From an uncultured Christensenellaceae bacterium (GTDB lineage: Bacteria; Bacillota; Clostridia; Christensenellales; Aristaeellaceae): 28,303 nt of DNA. A program made the translations under genes and the position numbers. The stretch is taken from assembly GCA_905236495.1 (NCBI GenBank), contig CAJOPV010000132.1, positions 1-28,303 of the forward strand. The letters are read 5' to 3'. Position 1 is the stretch's first letter, and each line of letters begins with the position of its first letter. The notes under the pieces are model-generated. The model worked only from the letters and a program-made list of their open reading frames with translations, searched no databases and was not told where the DNA came from. Shown one piece after another: positions 14,856-22,121 of the stretch.

Positions 14856-16163
14856 TCAATGCCCGCCGTGGAGCACTTCCGCGGGCCGCAGCCTGAGCAC
14901 CATGCGGATGGCGGGCAGGCTGCCCGCTATGGTGACAAGGGCGATCAGCGCCGCCACAATGGGGATCACCTGGGCCTTCATTTCAATGGCGGAGCCGAAC
15001 ACGCTCTGCCCGATCAATTGGGCGAAGCCGAAGCCGATGAAATAGCCCGCCACGCTGCCCACCAGGGCGGTAATGAGGATCTCCGCCATAACGGTGGCGG
15101 TGATCGGCCCGTCGTGGGCCCCGATGGCCTTGAGCAGGCCGATTTCCTGAGCGCGCTCCATGACGCTGGCAGTCACCAGGTTGGAAATGCCCAGGGCGGC
15201 CCCCACCAGGCTCAGGCCGGTTATGAGGATCATAAGCAGCTCGGTCTTATTCAGGATATTCCCCTCGCTTTCCGCCACCTGCCGGACGGCGGAGGCGGTG
15301 GAATTGCCGATGGCCTCCTGAATCTGATAGCAGATGGCCCCCACATAAGCGGTGCAGTACCAGATATCGTAATCCGCCCCCAGGGCCAGGCGGGGGTTCC
15401 GGGCCTGGGCAGCCCGGCGGGCCAAATCGTTATCCGGGGTGGTGATGGCGCTGACCTCGATGGAGGCTACGCAGTTATCCCGCCCGGACAAGGCCTGGCT
15501 TAAATCCAGGGAGCCGAACAGGTATTCGTCCTCGTCGCCCCCGGCGTCGAAGATGCCCGCGATCACGGCCTGTTGGCTGCCCGCGGCGCCCTGCAGCGTC
15601 ACGGTATCTCCCGGCTGCCAGCCCTCTTTTTCCGCCAGGGCCGCCCCCGCCATCACGCCGTTTTCGGTGTTGCCCGCCGCCTCATCCAGCCATTCGCCTG
15701 CCGTCACGTCCCACCAGGAGCGCAGGTTTTTGACCCCGGCGTAGAATTCCTCCCCGCTGTCCGCCAGCAGATAGTGATTGAACCAGGTGCCAACCAGCTT
15801 TACGTTGCCGCCATCCGGCAGGGTGACAGAGGATTCCAGAAAAGGAGAAAACTCCACGATATTAAAAGCCCAGAAAATGTTTTTGATCTTGGGCAGCTCA
15901 TCCTCCCGAAGGTAGGAGGTCTGCAGGGCGGTATTGTCCTCCCCCTGCACGTTGTAAATATCCTGAAGCAGTGAGGAATCCTTAGGCTTTACGGTGATAT
16001 TGGCGCCGTAGGCCTTGAGCTCCTGGTTCACCTTATCCCCCACGTCGTACATCACGTTCAGCATGCCCGTCGCCAGGGAAGCCCCCAGGGCGATGGTGAC
16101 GGCGATGAGCAGCATTTTGCTCTTCTGCCGGAACAGGGCGCCCCGGATCATTCTCAAGATCAC
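14856..16163 (-). CDS. FtsX/MacB-type ABC permease (Fls/Cj1661-like)
   Basis: A 435-residue permease with one N-terminal helix (about residues 15-38), a long extracytoplasmic domain and three C-terminal helices. The cytoplasmic segment MERAQEIGLLKAIGAHDGPI is the FtsX hallmark. The ectodomain carries IWYCTAYVGAICYQIQEAI, with two Cys, just before the second helix. Position, directly after the DUF2318 gene and before a second permease and an ATPase, corresponds to the Cj1661/Fls permease of p19-type iron systems. It lacks the FMN motif of its partner. The ribosome site is GGAGGGGAC; the stop lies 20 nt before the next start. Confidence 0.92.
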   Translation of the reverse strand: MILRMIRGALFRQKSKMLLIAVTIALGASLATGMLNVMYDVGDKVNQELKAYGANITVKPKDSSLLQDIYNVQGEDNTALQTSYLREDELPKIKNIFWAFNIVEFSPFLESSVTLPDGGNVKLVGTWFNHYLLADSGEEFYAGVKNLRSWWDVTAGEWLDEAAGNTENGVMAGAALAEKEGWQPGDTVTLQGAAGSQQAVIAGIFDAGGDEDEYLFGSLDLSQALSGRDNCVASIEVSAITTPDNDLARRAAQARNPRLALGADYDIWYCTAYVGAICYQIQEAIGNSTASAVRQVAESEGNILNKTELLMILITGLSLVGAALGISNLVTASVMERAQEIGLLKAIGAHDGPITATVMAEILITALVGSVAGYFIGFGFAQLIGQSVFGSAIEMKAQVIPIVAALIALVTIAGSLPAIRMVLRLRPAEVLHGGH

Positions 16164-16181
16164 GCTTGTCCCCTCCTTCCC

Positions 16182-17525
16182 TTATTTGGCAAAGCGGCTC
16201 TCCGCCGCGGTGATATCCTCCAGGGAAAAGACCATCCGGCCCTCCTCCAGGCTGTAGCTCAGCGGCACCGGGTTGCAGCCCCCCAGGATGCCGATGGTGT
16301 TAATGTTCATCACCACGTCGCACCGGCGGCATACCACCTGCCCGCCCCGCTGGTAGTAGGTGGATTCCTTATCCACGCCGCACACATCGCAGGCATCCAG
16401 GCCCACCCCGTAGCTGGCGGAGTTGGGCTTGCGAATCACGATCCAGCGGACGCTGCCGTACTTGAAGGAATGCAGCTCCCCATCGTTCACGTCCTCGATG
16501 GGCACGTAGATTTTTCCGTCCTCCACGGTGTATTCTCCCTGCACGGGAGGCGGGGGCACCTGATTGGCCCACGTCTTTACCGCCGTCAGGCACAGCACAG
16601 CAAGCGTCAGGCAAACCGCCACGCCCACCGCCCGGCGGCGATAGCCCCGGGCCCGGGAACGCAGCTTGCGCTTCTGGGCGGGATTGTCATAGGGGTCCCA
16701 GATCCTGGTGTGATGGATGAATAAAACGATCATCAAGGCCAGCGTGATCCCCGAGAGGATCAAGGTCAAAAGCAGGTTGCTGTTTTCTGTGAACTGGTAA
16801 AAGGGCACCGCCCAGCTCCTGTGCACCTTGGCGCTGTACTTAATGGGAAAGCCCATCCAGCCGGGCAGGCCCCGGGGCTGGGCCCAGATACCCACGCACC
16901 GGCCCGCGTTGCGGATCACCGACAGCGCGACGCCCGTCACAAGCCCCGCCCAGGGCAGCGTCAGCTTCCTGAAGCCCCGCAGACACTTTCCCAGCAGGCA
17001 GGCGTATAAAAGCAGCAGCACCAGCGCCGCCGCCCAGCCCCCCAGCCGCAGGAAGAATTCGGCGGAAAAGACGCCCTTGCCCACGGTTTCAAAAATGAAG
17101 GGGTACCGCATCACGGTCCGGCAGCGGTTGAACAGGAAAAAGGCCCCCAGGCAGGCCCCCAGCACACAGCAGATTTCATCCCCCCGGCGCTTTTTCCCGC
17201 TGTATTCCGCAAGCCTTGTTCCAAAATGGGTCCTGATGAGGAGGGCGATCAGATAAGCAAGGCCGAAGATCACGATGCCCAAATAATCGTAAAACGCCCA
17301 TTCCGACGCCGTTCTGGTGAGCAGCGAGGAGAAGGAACGGATCAGCGCGAAGACGGCGGAGGCCGCCAGCCCTGCCCAAATGCCGATTTTCTGGCTGCGC
17401 CGTCCGGCGGCGCCGAAGAGACGGTCCTGGATCACATACAGCATCGTCATCAGCGTCGTCAGCGCCAGCAGGTCCTCCATCACGATGTAAAGATACTTAA
17501 GCAATACACTTGCCTCCCCATCCAT
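16182..17525 (-). CDS. DUF2318 membrane protein of the P19/FTR1 iron system
   Basis: A 447-residue protein. The first 300 residues contain about eight membrane helices. The C-terminal ~120 residues form an extracytoplasmic DUF2318 domain with two CxxC pairs (C379/C382 in DACDVCG, C399/C402 in VVCRRCD) and C417 in GGCNP, suited to bind a metal or iron-sulfur centre. Homologues (Cj1660 and Fls proteins) accompany FTR1 and P19 and are thought to take part in the redox handling of iron. The domain also has IDV-like phrases such as IYVPIEDVNDGELHSFKY. The start is ATG 17525 after GGAAGGGGG; an internal TTG at 17504, after GGGGAGG, is an alternative. It is 18 nt before the next permease gene. Confidence 0.9.
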   Translation of the reverse strand: MDGEASVLLKYLYIVMEDLLALTTLMTMLYVIQDRLFGAAGRRSQKIGIWAGLAASAVFALIRSFSSLLTRTASEWAFYDYLGIVIFGLAYLIALLIRTHFGTRLAEYSGKKRRGDEICCVLGACLGAFFLFNRCRTVMRYPFIFETVGKGVFSAEFFLRLGGWAAALVLLLLYACLLGKCLRGFRKLTLPWAGLVTGVALSVIRNAGRCVGIWAQPRGLPGWMGFPIKYSAKVHRSWAVPFYQFTENSNLLLTLILSGITLALMIVLFIHHTRIWDPYDNPAQKRKLRSRARGYRRRAVGVAVCLTLAVLCLTAVKTWANQVPPPPVQGEYTVEDGKIYVPIEDVNDGELHSFKYGSVRWIVIRKPNSASYGVGLDACDVCGVDKESTYYQRGGQVVCRRCDVVMNINTIGILGGCNPVPLSYSLEEGRMVFSLEDITAAESRFAK

Positions 17526-17560
17526 CAGGCCCCCTTCCGGGCCTTTCCCCGGCGATCCGG

Positions 17561-17573
17561 GTCAATATTGGAC
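17561..17573. repeat. Imperfect palindrome with ATATTGAC core, upstream of the DUF2318 gene
   Basis: GTCAATATTGGAC on the plus strand reads GTCCAATATTGAC on the minus. It contains the ATATTGAC core also found in both direct repeats upstream of the FTR1 gene. It may be a further regulator site in the operon's largest internal gap; evidence is weak. Confidence 0.3.
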
Positions 17574-17610
17574 AATTAACACAGCTTTTTCATTTCCCCT
17601 GAACGCGGAT

Positions 17611-17651
17611 ACTGCTGATGCGCGATTCCCCGCGAATCGCACATCAGCAGT
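17611..17651. other. Intercistronic hairpin in the iron operon
   Basis: ACTGCTGATG (17611-17620) pairs with CATCAGCAGT (17642-17651), and GCGATTC (17622-17628) with GAATCGC (17634-17640), leaving one C-A mismatch and a 5-nt loop: 17 bp in all. No T tract follows on either strand, so it is more likely a processing or mRNA-stabilising stem than a terminator. Confidence 0.7.
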
Positions 17652-17670
17652 CTCTTGGTTTTCCGGGATT

Positions 17671-17692
17671 GCCCCGGCCCGAAGGCCGGGGC
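17671..17692 (-). other. UUCG-capped hairpin after the P19 gene
   Basis: On the minus strand GCCCCGGCC-TTCG-GGCCGGGGC is a 9-bp GC stem with a UUCG tetraloop, 22 nt past the P19 stop. No T tract follows. It could protect the FTR1-P19 part of the mRNA from 3' decay and set higher P19 expression than the membrane components (inference). Confidence 0.65.
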
Positions 17693-17714
17693 GCATTTCA
17701 TGGTTTGTTTTCGA

Positions 17715-18281
17715 TCACAGGGTCAGGGGCGCGTAGTCCCAGTTCTCCCAGGTCTCCACCAGGGGCTCGGTCCACCAACGGCCGGGCACGCCGGTTTCCT
17801 CATCCACGTGCAGCAGATGATCTTCCGCGGGCATGATGCTCAGGGTCAGGGAGTAGGTGCCGGCGTTCTCCAGGTAAATGTTGGCGCCGTAGTGGGGGCC
17901 GTCGGAAGCATTCATCTTCATAAAGCTGCCTTCGTCAACCACGTTGCCGTCCGCGTCCTTGATGACGTAGTCGATCACCAGCGCGCTGATCCATTCGCCC
18001 TTGTTGAAGCCCAGCAGGTTATCCATGCAGGTGATATCGGCTTCGATGTGCAGGTTGGAATCCTCCAGGGCCTTGGCCTTGCCGGCGGGCTGCATATCCA
18101 CAGCCTGGAAATACACGGTGGAGACGGCCAGGGTGATTACGTCGTTTTGCAAGATGCGCTCGTTTTCTTCTTCGGGGCCGATGGGGTTTTCGTCGAAACC
18201 GGCTTCTTCGTCTTCAGCGAAGGCAACGGCGCTGCACAAAAGCATCATGGCAGCCAGCAGCAGAGCGATAATCTTTTTCAT
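17715..18281 (-). CDS. fetP: P19/FetP-type iron-binding protein
   Basis: A 188-residue secreted protein with a signal peptide ending near AFA (22). The mature part matches the Fe2+ transport P19 family: YFQAVDMQPAG (Met63), LHIEADITC (His78, Glu80), KMNASDGPHYGANIYL (His130), then AEDHLLHVDEETGVPGRWW (His155, His158). In Campylobacter P19 and E. coli FetP, Met, His and Glu residues of these segments bind copper and iron; the exact ligands here are assigned by analogy only. In a Gram-positive host it would act at the outer membrane face or be anchored by partners. The start is ATG 18281, 7 nt after AGGAGG. It lies between the FTR1 permease gene (93 nt) and the DUF2318 gene (189 nt, two hairpins). 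Confidence 0.93.
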   Translation of the reverse strand: MKKIIALLLAAMMLLCSAVAFAEDEEAGFDENPIGPEEENERILQNDVITLAVSTVYFQAVDMQPAGKAKALEDSNLHIEADITCMDNLLGFNKGEWISALVIDYVIKDADGNVVDEGSFMKMNASDGPHYGANIYLENAGTYSLTLSIMPAEDHLLHVDEETGVPGRWWTEPLVETWENWDYAPLTL

Positions 18282-18374
18282 GGTTGTTCCTCCTACATTC
18301 ATTTCATTGTCCCCTTGCGGGTCATATGTCCAGGCCAGGACAGCCTGCGGGGCAGCGCCCGGGCCGAGGCAGCG

Positions 18375-20138
18375 TTATGCTTTCCCTTCGTACCGCGCCT
18401 TCAGCGCGTCCATTTTCCCACGGTAGTGAGCGATCATGAAGGTGATCAGCAGGATCACCGCCAGGATCAGCTGGGGCACCAGCGTTTCCAGATAGGGATA
18501 GATGCCCAGCACCTGCAGCGCGTCGTTTTCCGGGATGCCCGGCACCTGCAGCGTCAGATCGAACACATTGCCCTCGGCAAGCTCCTTGATGCCGCTGCCC
18601 AGGAAGGAAACGCACATGATCGCCATGAGGATGGAGGTGGCGGTGAAGAACACCTTGATGGGCAGCTTGATGGACAGCTTGGTGATCGCCAGGTAAATGA
18701 ACACCAGCACCACCGCGGCGGCCCCCAGGCCCACCCACACCATGCCGGCGTGGGCTTCGGACAGCATGGGCTGAATGAACAGCACCACTTCGGCCCCTTC
18801 CCGGAATACGGACAGGAAGGCGGTGAAGGCCAGGGCAAAGGCGCTGCCCCGCTCCACGGAGGATTCCACCTTGCTGTCGATGTACCGGCTCCAGGAGGCG
18901 GCCTCCGCCTTGGAGATCATCCAGTTGCTGACGTAGAAGAGCACGCACACGGCGATGAGGGCGGTGATGCCTTCGATGACCTCCTGGCTCTGCCCGCCTG
19001 CTTCCACCCAGGCGTTTTTCACCCAGGCCAGCAGGGCGGCGGCGGCGAAGCTGGCAACGATACCCAGCACCGCGCCGATATACACGTTCTTAAGGCTCCT
19101 GCCGTTGCCGCTCTTCACCAGATAGGCGATGATGGCGGCGATCACCAGGATGGCCTCCAGGCCTTCCCGGATGATGATGCCGAAGGAGGCCAGGAACACG
19201 GGCCAGCCGGAATCGGCGGCGGTCTCTTCCGTCTGTACGGTATCCGCGTCCGCCGCTTTGGGTTCCTGGGCGAGGTCCATTTCATCCAGGGCGGCGGCCT
19301 TCTGATTCAGCGCGCTTTCCAGGGCGCCGATGGCTTTATCGAATTTCTTTTTGCTCCAGCCCTGATAGGCGTTCTCTTTGCTGGCGCCCTCCGCCTGAGC
19401 GGACAGGGCCCATGCGTCCCGGAACAGGCCGTCCACCCGTTCCCGTTCCTCCACGCCCAGGTCGGTATAGATCTTCAGGCTCAGTCCGCTGGCCTCATAC
19501 ACCCCGTAATAGGCGTTATCCAGGTTATCCTTGCCCATGTCGCTTTGAACGGTATCGTAGGATTCCTGGGCGGTATCCAGCAGCTCGTTTGCCGCTGCCG
19601 CCGCTTCGGCCCAGGTCTTGTATTTGACCAAAGCGTTGGGATCGGAGGCGTATTCGGGATAAGGGTCGGTATCTACCAATTCTCCGTGGAGATAATACTT
19701 GGTTGCGCTGCTCTCTTCCCCGTCCTTGAGGGCCAGCTTGTTGCCATCCTCCCGGATCATGGTTTTGAGCTTATACAGGGCGGCGCGGACCTCCTTGCGG
19801 GTCTCCTCGTCCTGCTCCGTCTTTTTCACCGCGCCCTTGCAGGCGGAAAACTGCATTTCCACGGCATTTTTCCGGGGGCCGGAAATGTAGCTCATGGTCT
19901 GGCGCTCAAAGCCGGTTGTCTCATACACCCGGAAATAGGCGGCGTTCACGTTGCTGAAGGCCTTGGAGCCGTCCCCCGTAAGGTAGCATTCAAAGGCATC
20001 GTCCAGATACAGATCGATGCGGTCCGCCGCGTCGGCCCAGGTCTTATAATCGGCGTGATCCGCCATCGCGCCCAGGGGCAGCGCCGTCAGCACCAGCACC
20101 AGCGCGCACAGCAGCCAGGCCGTCTTGCTTCTTTTCAT
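18375..20138 (-). CDS. fetM: FTR1/EfeU-type iron permease with duplicated extracytoplasmic domain
   Basis: A 587-residue protein. Residues 1-26 form a signal peptide (PLGAMA end). Residues 27-310 are extracytoplasmic and contain two similar units, starting YKTWADAADR (31) and YKTWAEAAAA (173), each running through a VYE-x-S/T-G segment. Residues 311-575 are the FTR1 permease of about seven helices with the iron-binding REGLE (324-328) and REGAE (446-450). FTR1 permeases move ferric iron after oxidation at the surface; with P19 they form the FetMP uptake pair. This is the first gene of the ten-gene operon. AGAAAGGAAG lies 13 nt upstream of the start, rather far. An extended -10 promoter is proposed at 20224-20232. 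Confidence 0.94.
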   Translation of the reverse strand: MKRSKTAWLLCALVLVLTALPLGAMADHADYKTWADAADRIDLYLDDAFECYLTGDGSKAFSNVNAAYFRVYETTGFERQTMSYISGPRKNAVEMQFSACKGAVKKTEQDEETRKEVRAALYKLKTMIREDGNKLALKDGEESSATKYYLHGELVDTDPYPEYASDPNALVKYKTWAEAAAAANELLDTAQESYDTVQSDMGKDNLDNAYYGVYEASGLSLKIYTDLGVEERERVDGLFRDAWALSAQAEGASKENAYQGWSKKKFDKAIGALESALNQKAAALDEMDLAQEPKAADADTVQTEETAADSGWPVFLASFGIIIREGLEAILVIAAIIAYLVKSGNGRSLKNVYIGAVLGIVASFAAAALLAWVKNAWVEAGGQSQEVIEGITALIAVCVLFYVSNWMISKAEAASWSRYIDSKVESSVERGSAFALAFTAFLSVFREGAEVVLFIQPMLSEAHAGMVWVGLGAAAVVLVFIYLAITKLSIKLPIKVFFTATSILMAIMCVSFLGSGIKELAEGNVFDLTLQVPGIPENDALQVLGIYPYLETLVPQLILAVILLITFMIAHYRGKMDALKARYEGKA

Positions 20139-20196
20139 CCTGCCGGTAACTTCCTTTCTTTCCCCGCCATCTATGGACGGGGGCGGGGTCGATACC

Positions 20197-20212
20197 GTTA
20201 GCTTCTTCTAAC
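20197..20212. repeat. Inverted repeat near the FTR1 transcription start
   Basis: GTTAG, six bases, CTAAC. It is placed just downstream of the predicted transcription start of the iron operon, where a repressor could act. No regulator is assigned. Confidence 0.35.
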
Positions 20213-20223
20213 CTCGCCGTCCT

Positions 20224-20232
20224 ATATTAGCA
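20224..20232 (-). promoter_or_regulatory. Possible extended -10 promoter of the iron operon
   Basis: Minus-strand TGCTAATAT (20232-20224): a TGn extension with a 4-of-6 match to the -10. No good -35 is present 17 nt upstream, as expected of a promoter that needs an activator; the proximal CTGATATTGAC repeat lies just beyond that region. Confidence 0.35.
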
Positions 20233-20255
20233 CAATCTAACCGCCTTCCGCTATT

Positions 20256-20298
20256 CTGATATTGACTTTTTCTCCTGCCCGGCTTGCCTGATATTGAC
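20256..20298. repeat. Two direct repeats CTGATATTGAC, candidate regulator sites
   Basis: Identical 11-mers at 20256-20266 and 20288-20298, each followed by a T/A-rich segment. Their spacing of 32 bp is close to three helical turns, placing both on one DNA face. They lie between the divergent FTR1 and AraC-type genes. AraC-family proteins bind direct repeats, so the adjacent regulator is the natural candidate (inference). The distal copy includes a TTGACA that could also serve as a rightward -35. Confidence 0.5.
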
Positions 20299-20409
20299 AA
20301 ATTAAAAAAAGGGATGGCGCAATAAGTTAAAATATGCTAACATATGTAAGAAGTAACTAACCTTCAGGTCGAGAACGCCGCGTTTTTGCGGCGGGAGGGG
20401 GCGAAAAGC

Positions 20410-20775
20410 GTGGGCCGGGGAAAGAATGCCCAAAACGCGGGAGACAGGCTGGTGGCAGCGGCCCGGCGGTACATCGAGGAGCACAGCGCGGAAAAGTTTT
20501 CCCTGCAGGCGGTGGCGGGGGCGCTGTATGTGAACGGCAGCTATCTGCTGCGCATTTTCAAGGCCCGCACGGGCAGTACCCTTTTGCAGTATCACAACGC
20601 CGTGCGCTGCGAAAAGGCCAAGGCGCTTTTGGCCCAAGGGGATAAAAGCGTCTCCCAGGCCGGGGAAGAAACGGGCTTCGTCTCCTCCGCCCATTTTTCC
20701 CACGTATTCAAAAAGATCACGGGCATGACCCCCACCCAGTACCGCGTCCAATGCGAAGGGCAGGGGCCCGACTGA
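20410..20775 (+). CDS. Stand-alone AraC-family DNA-binding regulator
   Basis: A 121-residue protein consisting only of the AraC-type double helix-turn-helix (about residues 15-115): FSLQAVAGALYVNGSYLLRI is the first recognition unit, VSQAGEETGFVSSAHFSHVF the second, with the family ending FKKITGMTPTQYR. There is no sensing domain, as in SoxS and MarA, so its activity may depend on its own level or on a partner. The start is GTG 20410, 8 nt after GGGAGGGG; the upstream TTG (20386) precedes that site. It is divergent from the iron operon and 18 nt before a DtxR-like gene; control of the iron operon is inferred. Confidence 0.88.
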   Translation: MGRGKNAQNAGDRLVAAARRYIEEHSAEKFSLQAVAGALYVNGSYLLRIFKARTGSTLLQYHNAVRCEKAKALLAQGDKSVSQAGEETGFVSSAHFSHVFKKITGMTPTQYRVQCEGQGPD

Positions 20776-20793
20776 TGAAAGAAAGGGCTGCGT

Positions 20794-21168
20794 ATGGATA
20801 AGAGCACCGCGCTGGATCGGTACTTAAGCGCCATTTTGATTTTGAGCGAGCGTTACTACTGCGTCCGGGCTGTGGACGTGGCCCATTACCTGAGCTGCTC
20901 CAAGGCGGCGGTGAGCGTATCGCTCAAGCACCTTATGCGGGAGGAGCTGGTGCACCCCGACGAGGCCGGGGCGCTGACCTTGACGACGGCGGGGGCCGAC
21001 CGGGCCCGTCGCTATAAAGAAAAATGCGCGTATTTTACCGATCTTCTGCTGAAAGCGGGCGTCGAACCCAGCCAGGCGGCCCCGGAGGGCGAAGCCCTCT
21101 GCCGGGCGGTGGGGGATGATACCTATCAGGCCCTGAAAGCGTATTTTGAAAACCCTGTCGCATCCTGA
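20794..21168 (+). CDS. DtxR/MntR-like transcriptional regulator with altered metal site
   Basis: A 124-residue protein with an N-terminal winged helix (YLSAILILSERYYCVRAVDV then SCSKAAVSVSLKHLMREELV) and a short helical dimer region, the layout of DtxR/MntR iron or manganese repressors. Aligned by eye with MntR, the Asp and Glu ligands of the first helix fall on Arg and Ser, His77 on Cys, and most of the C-terminal E-x-x-E-H ligands are not kept (EGEALCRAVGD). It therefore either uses other ligands, such as the Cys residues, or no longer senses metal. The start is ATG 20794 with AAAGAAAGGG upstream. It follows the AraC-type gene in one unit and ends before a strong terminator. Confidence 0.75.
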   Translation: MDKSTALDRYLSAILILSERYYCVRAVDVAHYLSCSKAAVSVSLKHLMREELVHPDEAGALTLTTAGADRARRYKEKCAYFTDLLLKAGVEPSQAAPEGEALCRAVGDDTYQALKAYFENPVAS

Positions 21169-21195
21169 AAAGATCGTCGTTTCCCCTGTTCTTTT

Positions 21196-21226
21196 GTCGC
21201 CTCCGGCATAGGAGGCGGCTTTTTTT
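21196..21226 (+). terminator. Rho-independent terminator of the regulator pair
   Basis: GTCGCCTCC (21196-21204) pairs with GGAGGCGGC (21211-21219, one G-U) around a 6-nt loop, then seven T. Confidence 0.92.
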
Positions 21227-21328
21227 CATATACATAAAACCGGCGTTTCCCCCGCTTTCCTCTGCTTCCCCTTCTATTCCGCGTCCCCGCCGCATAGCGT
21301 AGAGGCATGGAAAGGGGGCAAAAGAGGC

Positions 21329-22114
21329 ATGAGGAAGCAGGGAGGGGCCAGCCGGACGATCACGGCGGGGGCGCTGTGGGCGGCGATGCTCTTATGCGCC
21401 GTCAGCGGGATCTATGCCCTGAACGGGCGCACGGCGGAGGTGGTGGCCCGGAAGCGGGAGCTGCCCGTGTATTCGGTGGAGCGGGGCGACGGGAAAATCG
21501 CCATCAGCTTTGACGCCGCCTGGGGCGGGGACAATACGGAAAGGCTGCTGGATATCCTGGATGCGTACGACGTCAAGGCTACCTTTTTCCTGGTGGATAC
21601 CTGGGTGCAGCGGTATCCCCAGCTGGTGCAGGCGGTTTCAGCCCGGGGCCACGAGATCGGCAACCATTCCACCACCCATCCCCAGATGAGCAGGCTGAGC
21701 CGGGAAAAGATCTTGCAGGAGCTGACCACCGTCGCCGATCACATCGAGGCCCTGACGGGCAGCCGGCCCGCGCTGTTCCGCCCGCCTTACGGGGATTATA
21801 ACAACGACGTGGTGCTCGCCGCCCGGGGCGCGGGCTATGAAGTGATCCAATGGAGCGTGGATTCCCTGGATTGGAAAAACAGGGGCGCCGAGGACTTGAT
21901 CCGCAGGGCCACCCGGAACGTGAGCAGCGGGGATATCGTGCTCTTCCACAACGATGCCAAATATATCCTGGATGCGCTGCCCGCCATCCTCAAAAGCTAT
22001 CAGCAGCAGGGGCTTTCCGCGGTGCCCGTATCGGAGCTGCTGCTGAGCGGAGAAACCACCATCGACGCGCAGGGCCGCCAGCGCCCCGCGCCCACAACAG
22101 TACCGGAGGTGTAA
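21329..22114 (+). CDS. PdaB-like polysaccharide deacetylase (NodB domain)
   Basis: A 261-residue protein with an N-terminal signal-anchor helix (about 11-31) and a NodB deacetylase domain outside the membrane. The catalytic motif is SFDAAWG (Asp62), HSTTH (His113, His117) binds metal, RPPYGDYN (151-158) forms the active-site wall and VDSLDWK the later Asp motif. In standard NodB enzymes the first motif is FDDG; here the second Asp is Ala, as in the sporulation-linked PdaB group. The likely target is a peptidoglycan sugar, perhaps in spores (inference). AAAGGGGG lies 10 nt before the start. It is followed after 7 nt by the SSB-like gene. Confidence 0.88.
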   Translation: MRKQGGASRTITAGALWAAMLLCAVSGIYALNGRTAEVVARKRELPVYSVERGDGKIAISFDAAWGGDNTERLLDILDAYDVKATFFLVDTWVQRYPQLVQAVSARGHEIGNHSTTHPQMSRLSREKILQELTTVADHIEALTGSRPALFRPPYGDYNNDVVLAARGAGYEVIQWSVDSLDWKNRGAEDLIRRATRNVSSGDIVLFHNDAKYILDALPAILKSYQQQGLSAVPVSELLLSGETTIDAQGRQRPAPTTVPEV

Positions 22115-22121
22115 ACACAAA

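Noticed and set aside
17655..20201. An 848-codon open frame on the plus strand, opposite the FTR1 and P19 genes
   Set aside because: It is a by-product of the GC-rich third codon positions of the real minus-strand genes. The translation is rich in His, Gln and Gly with no recognisable domain, and it runs across two genes with clear motifs on the other strand.
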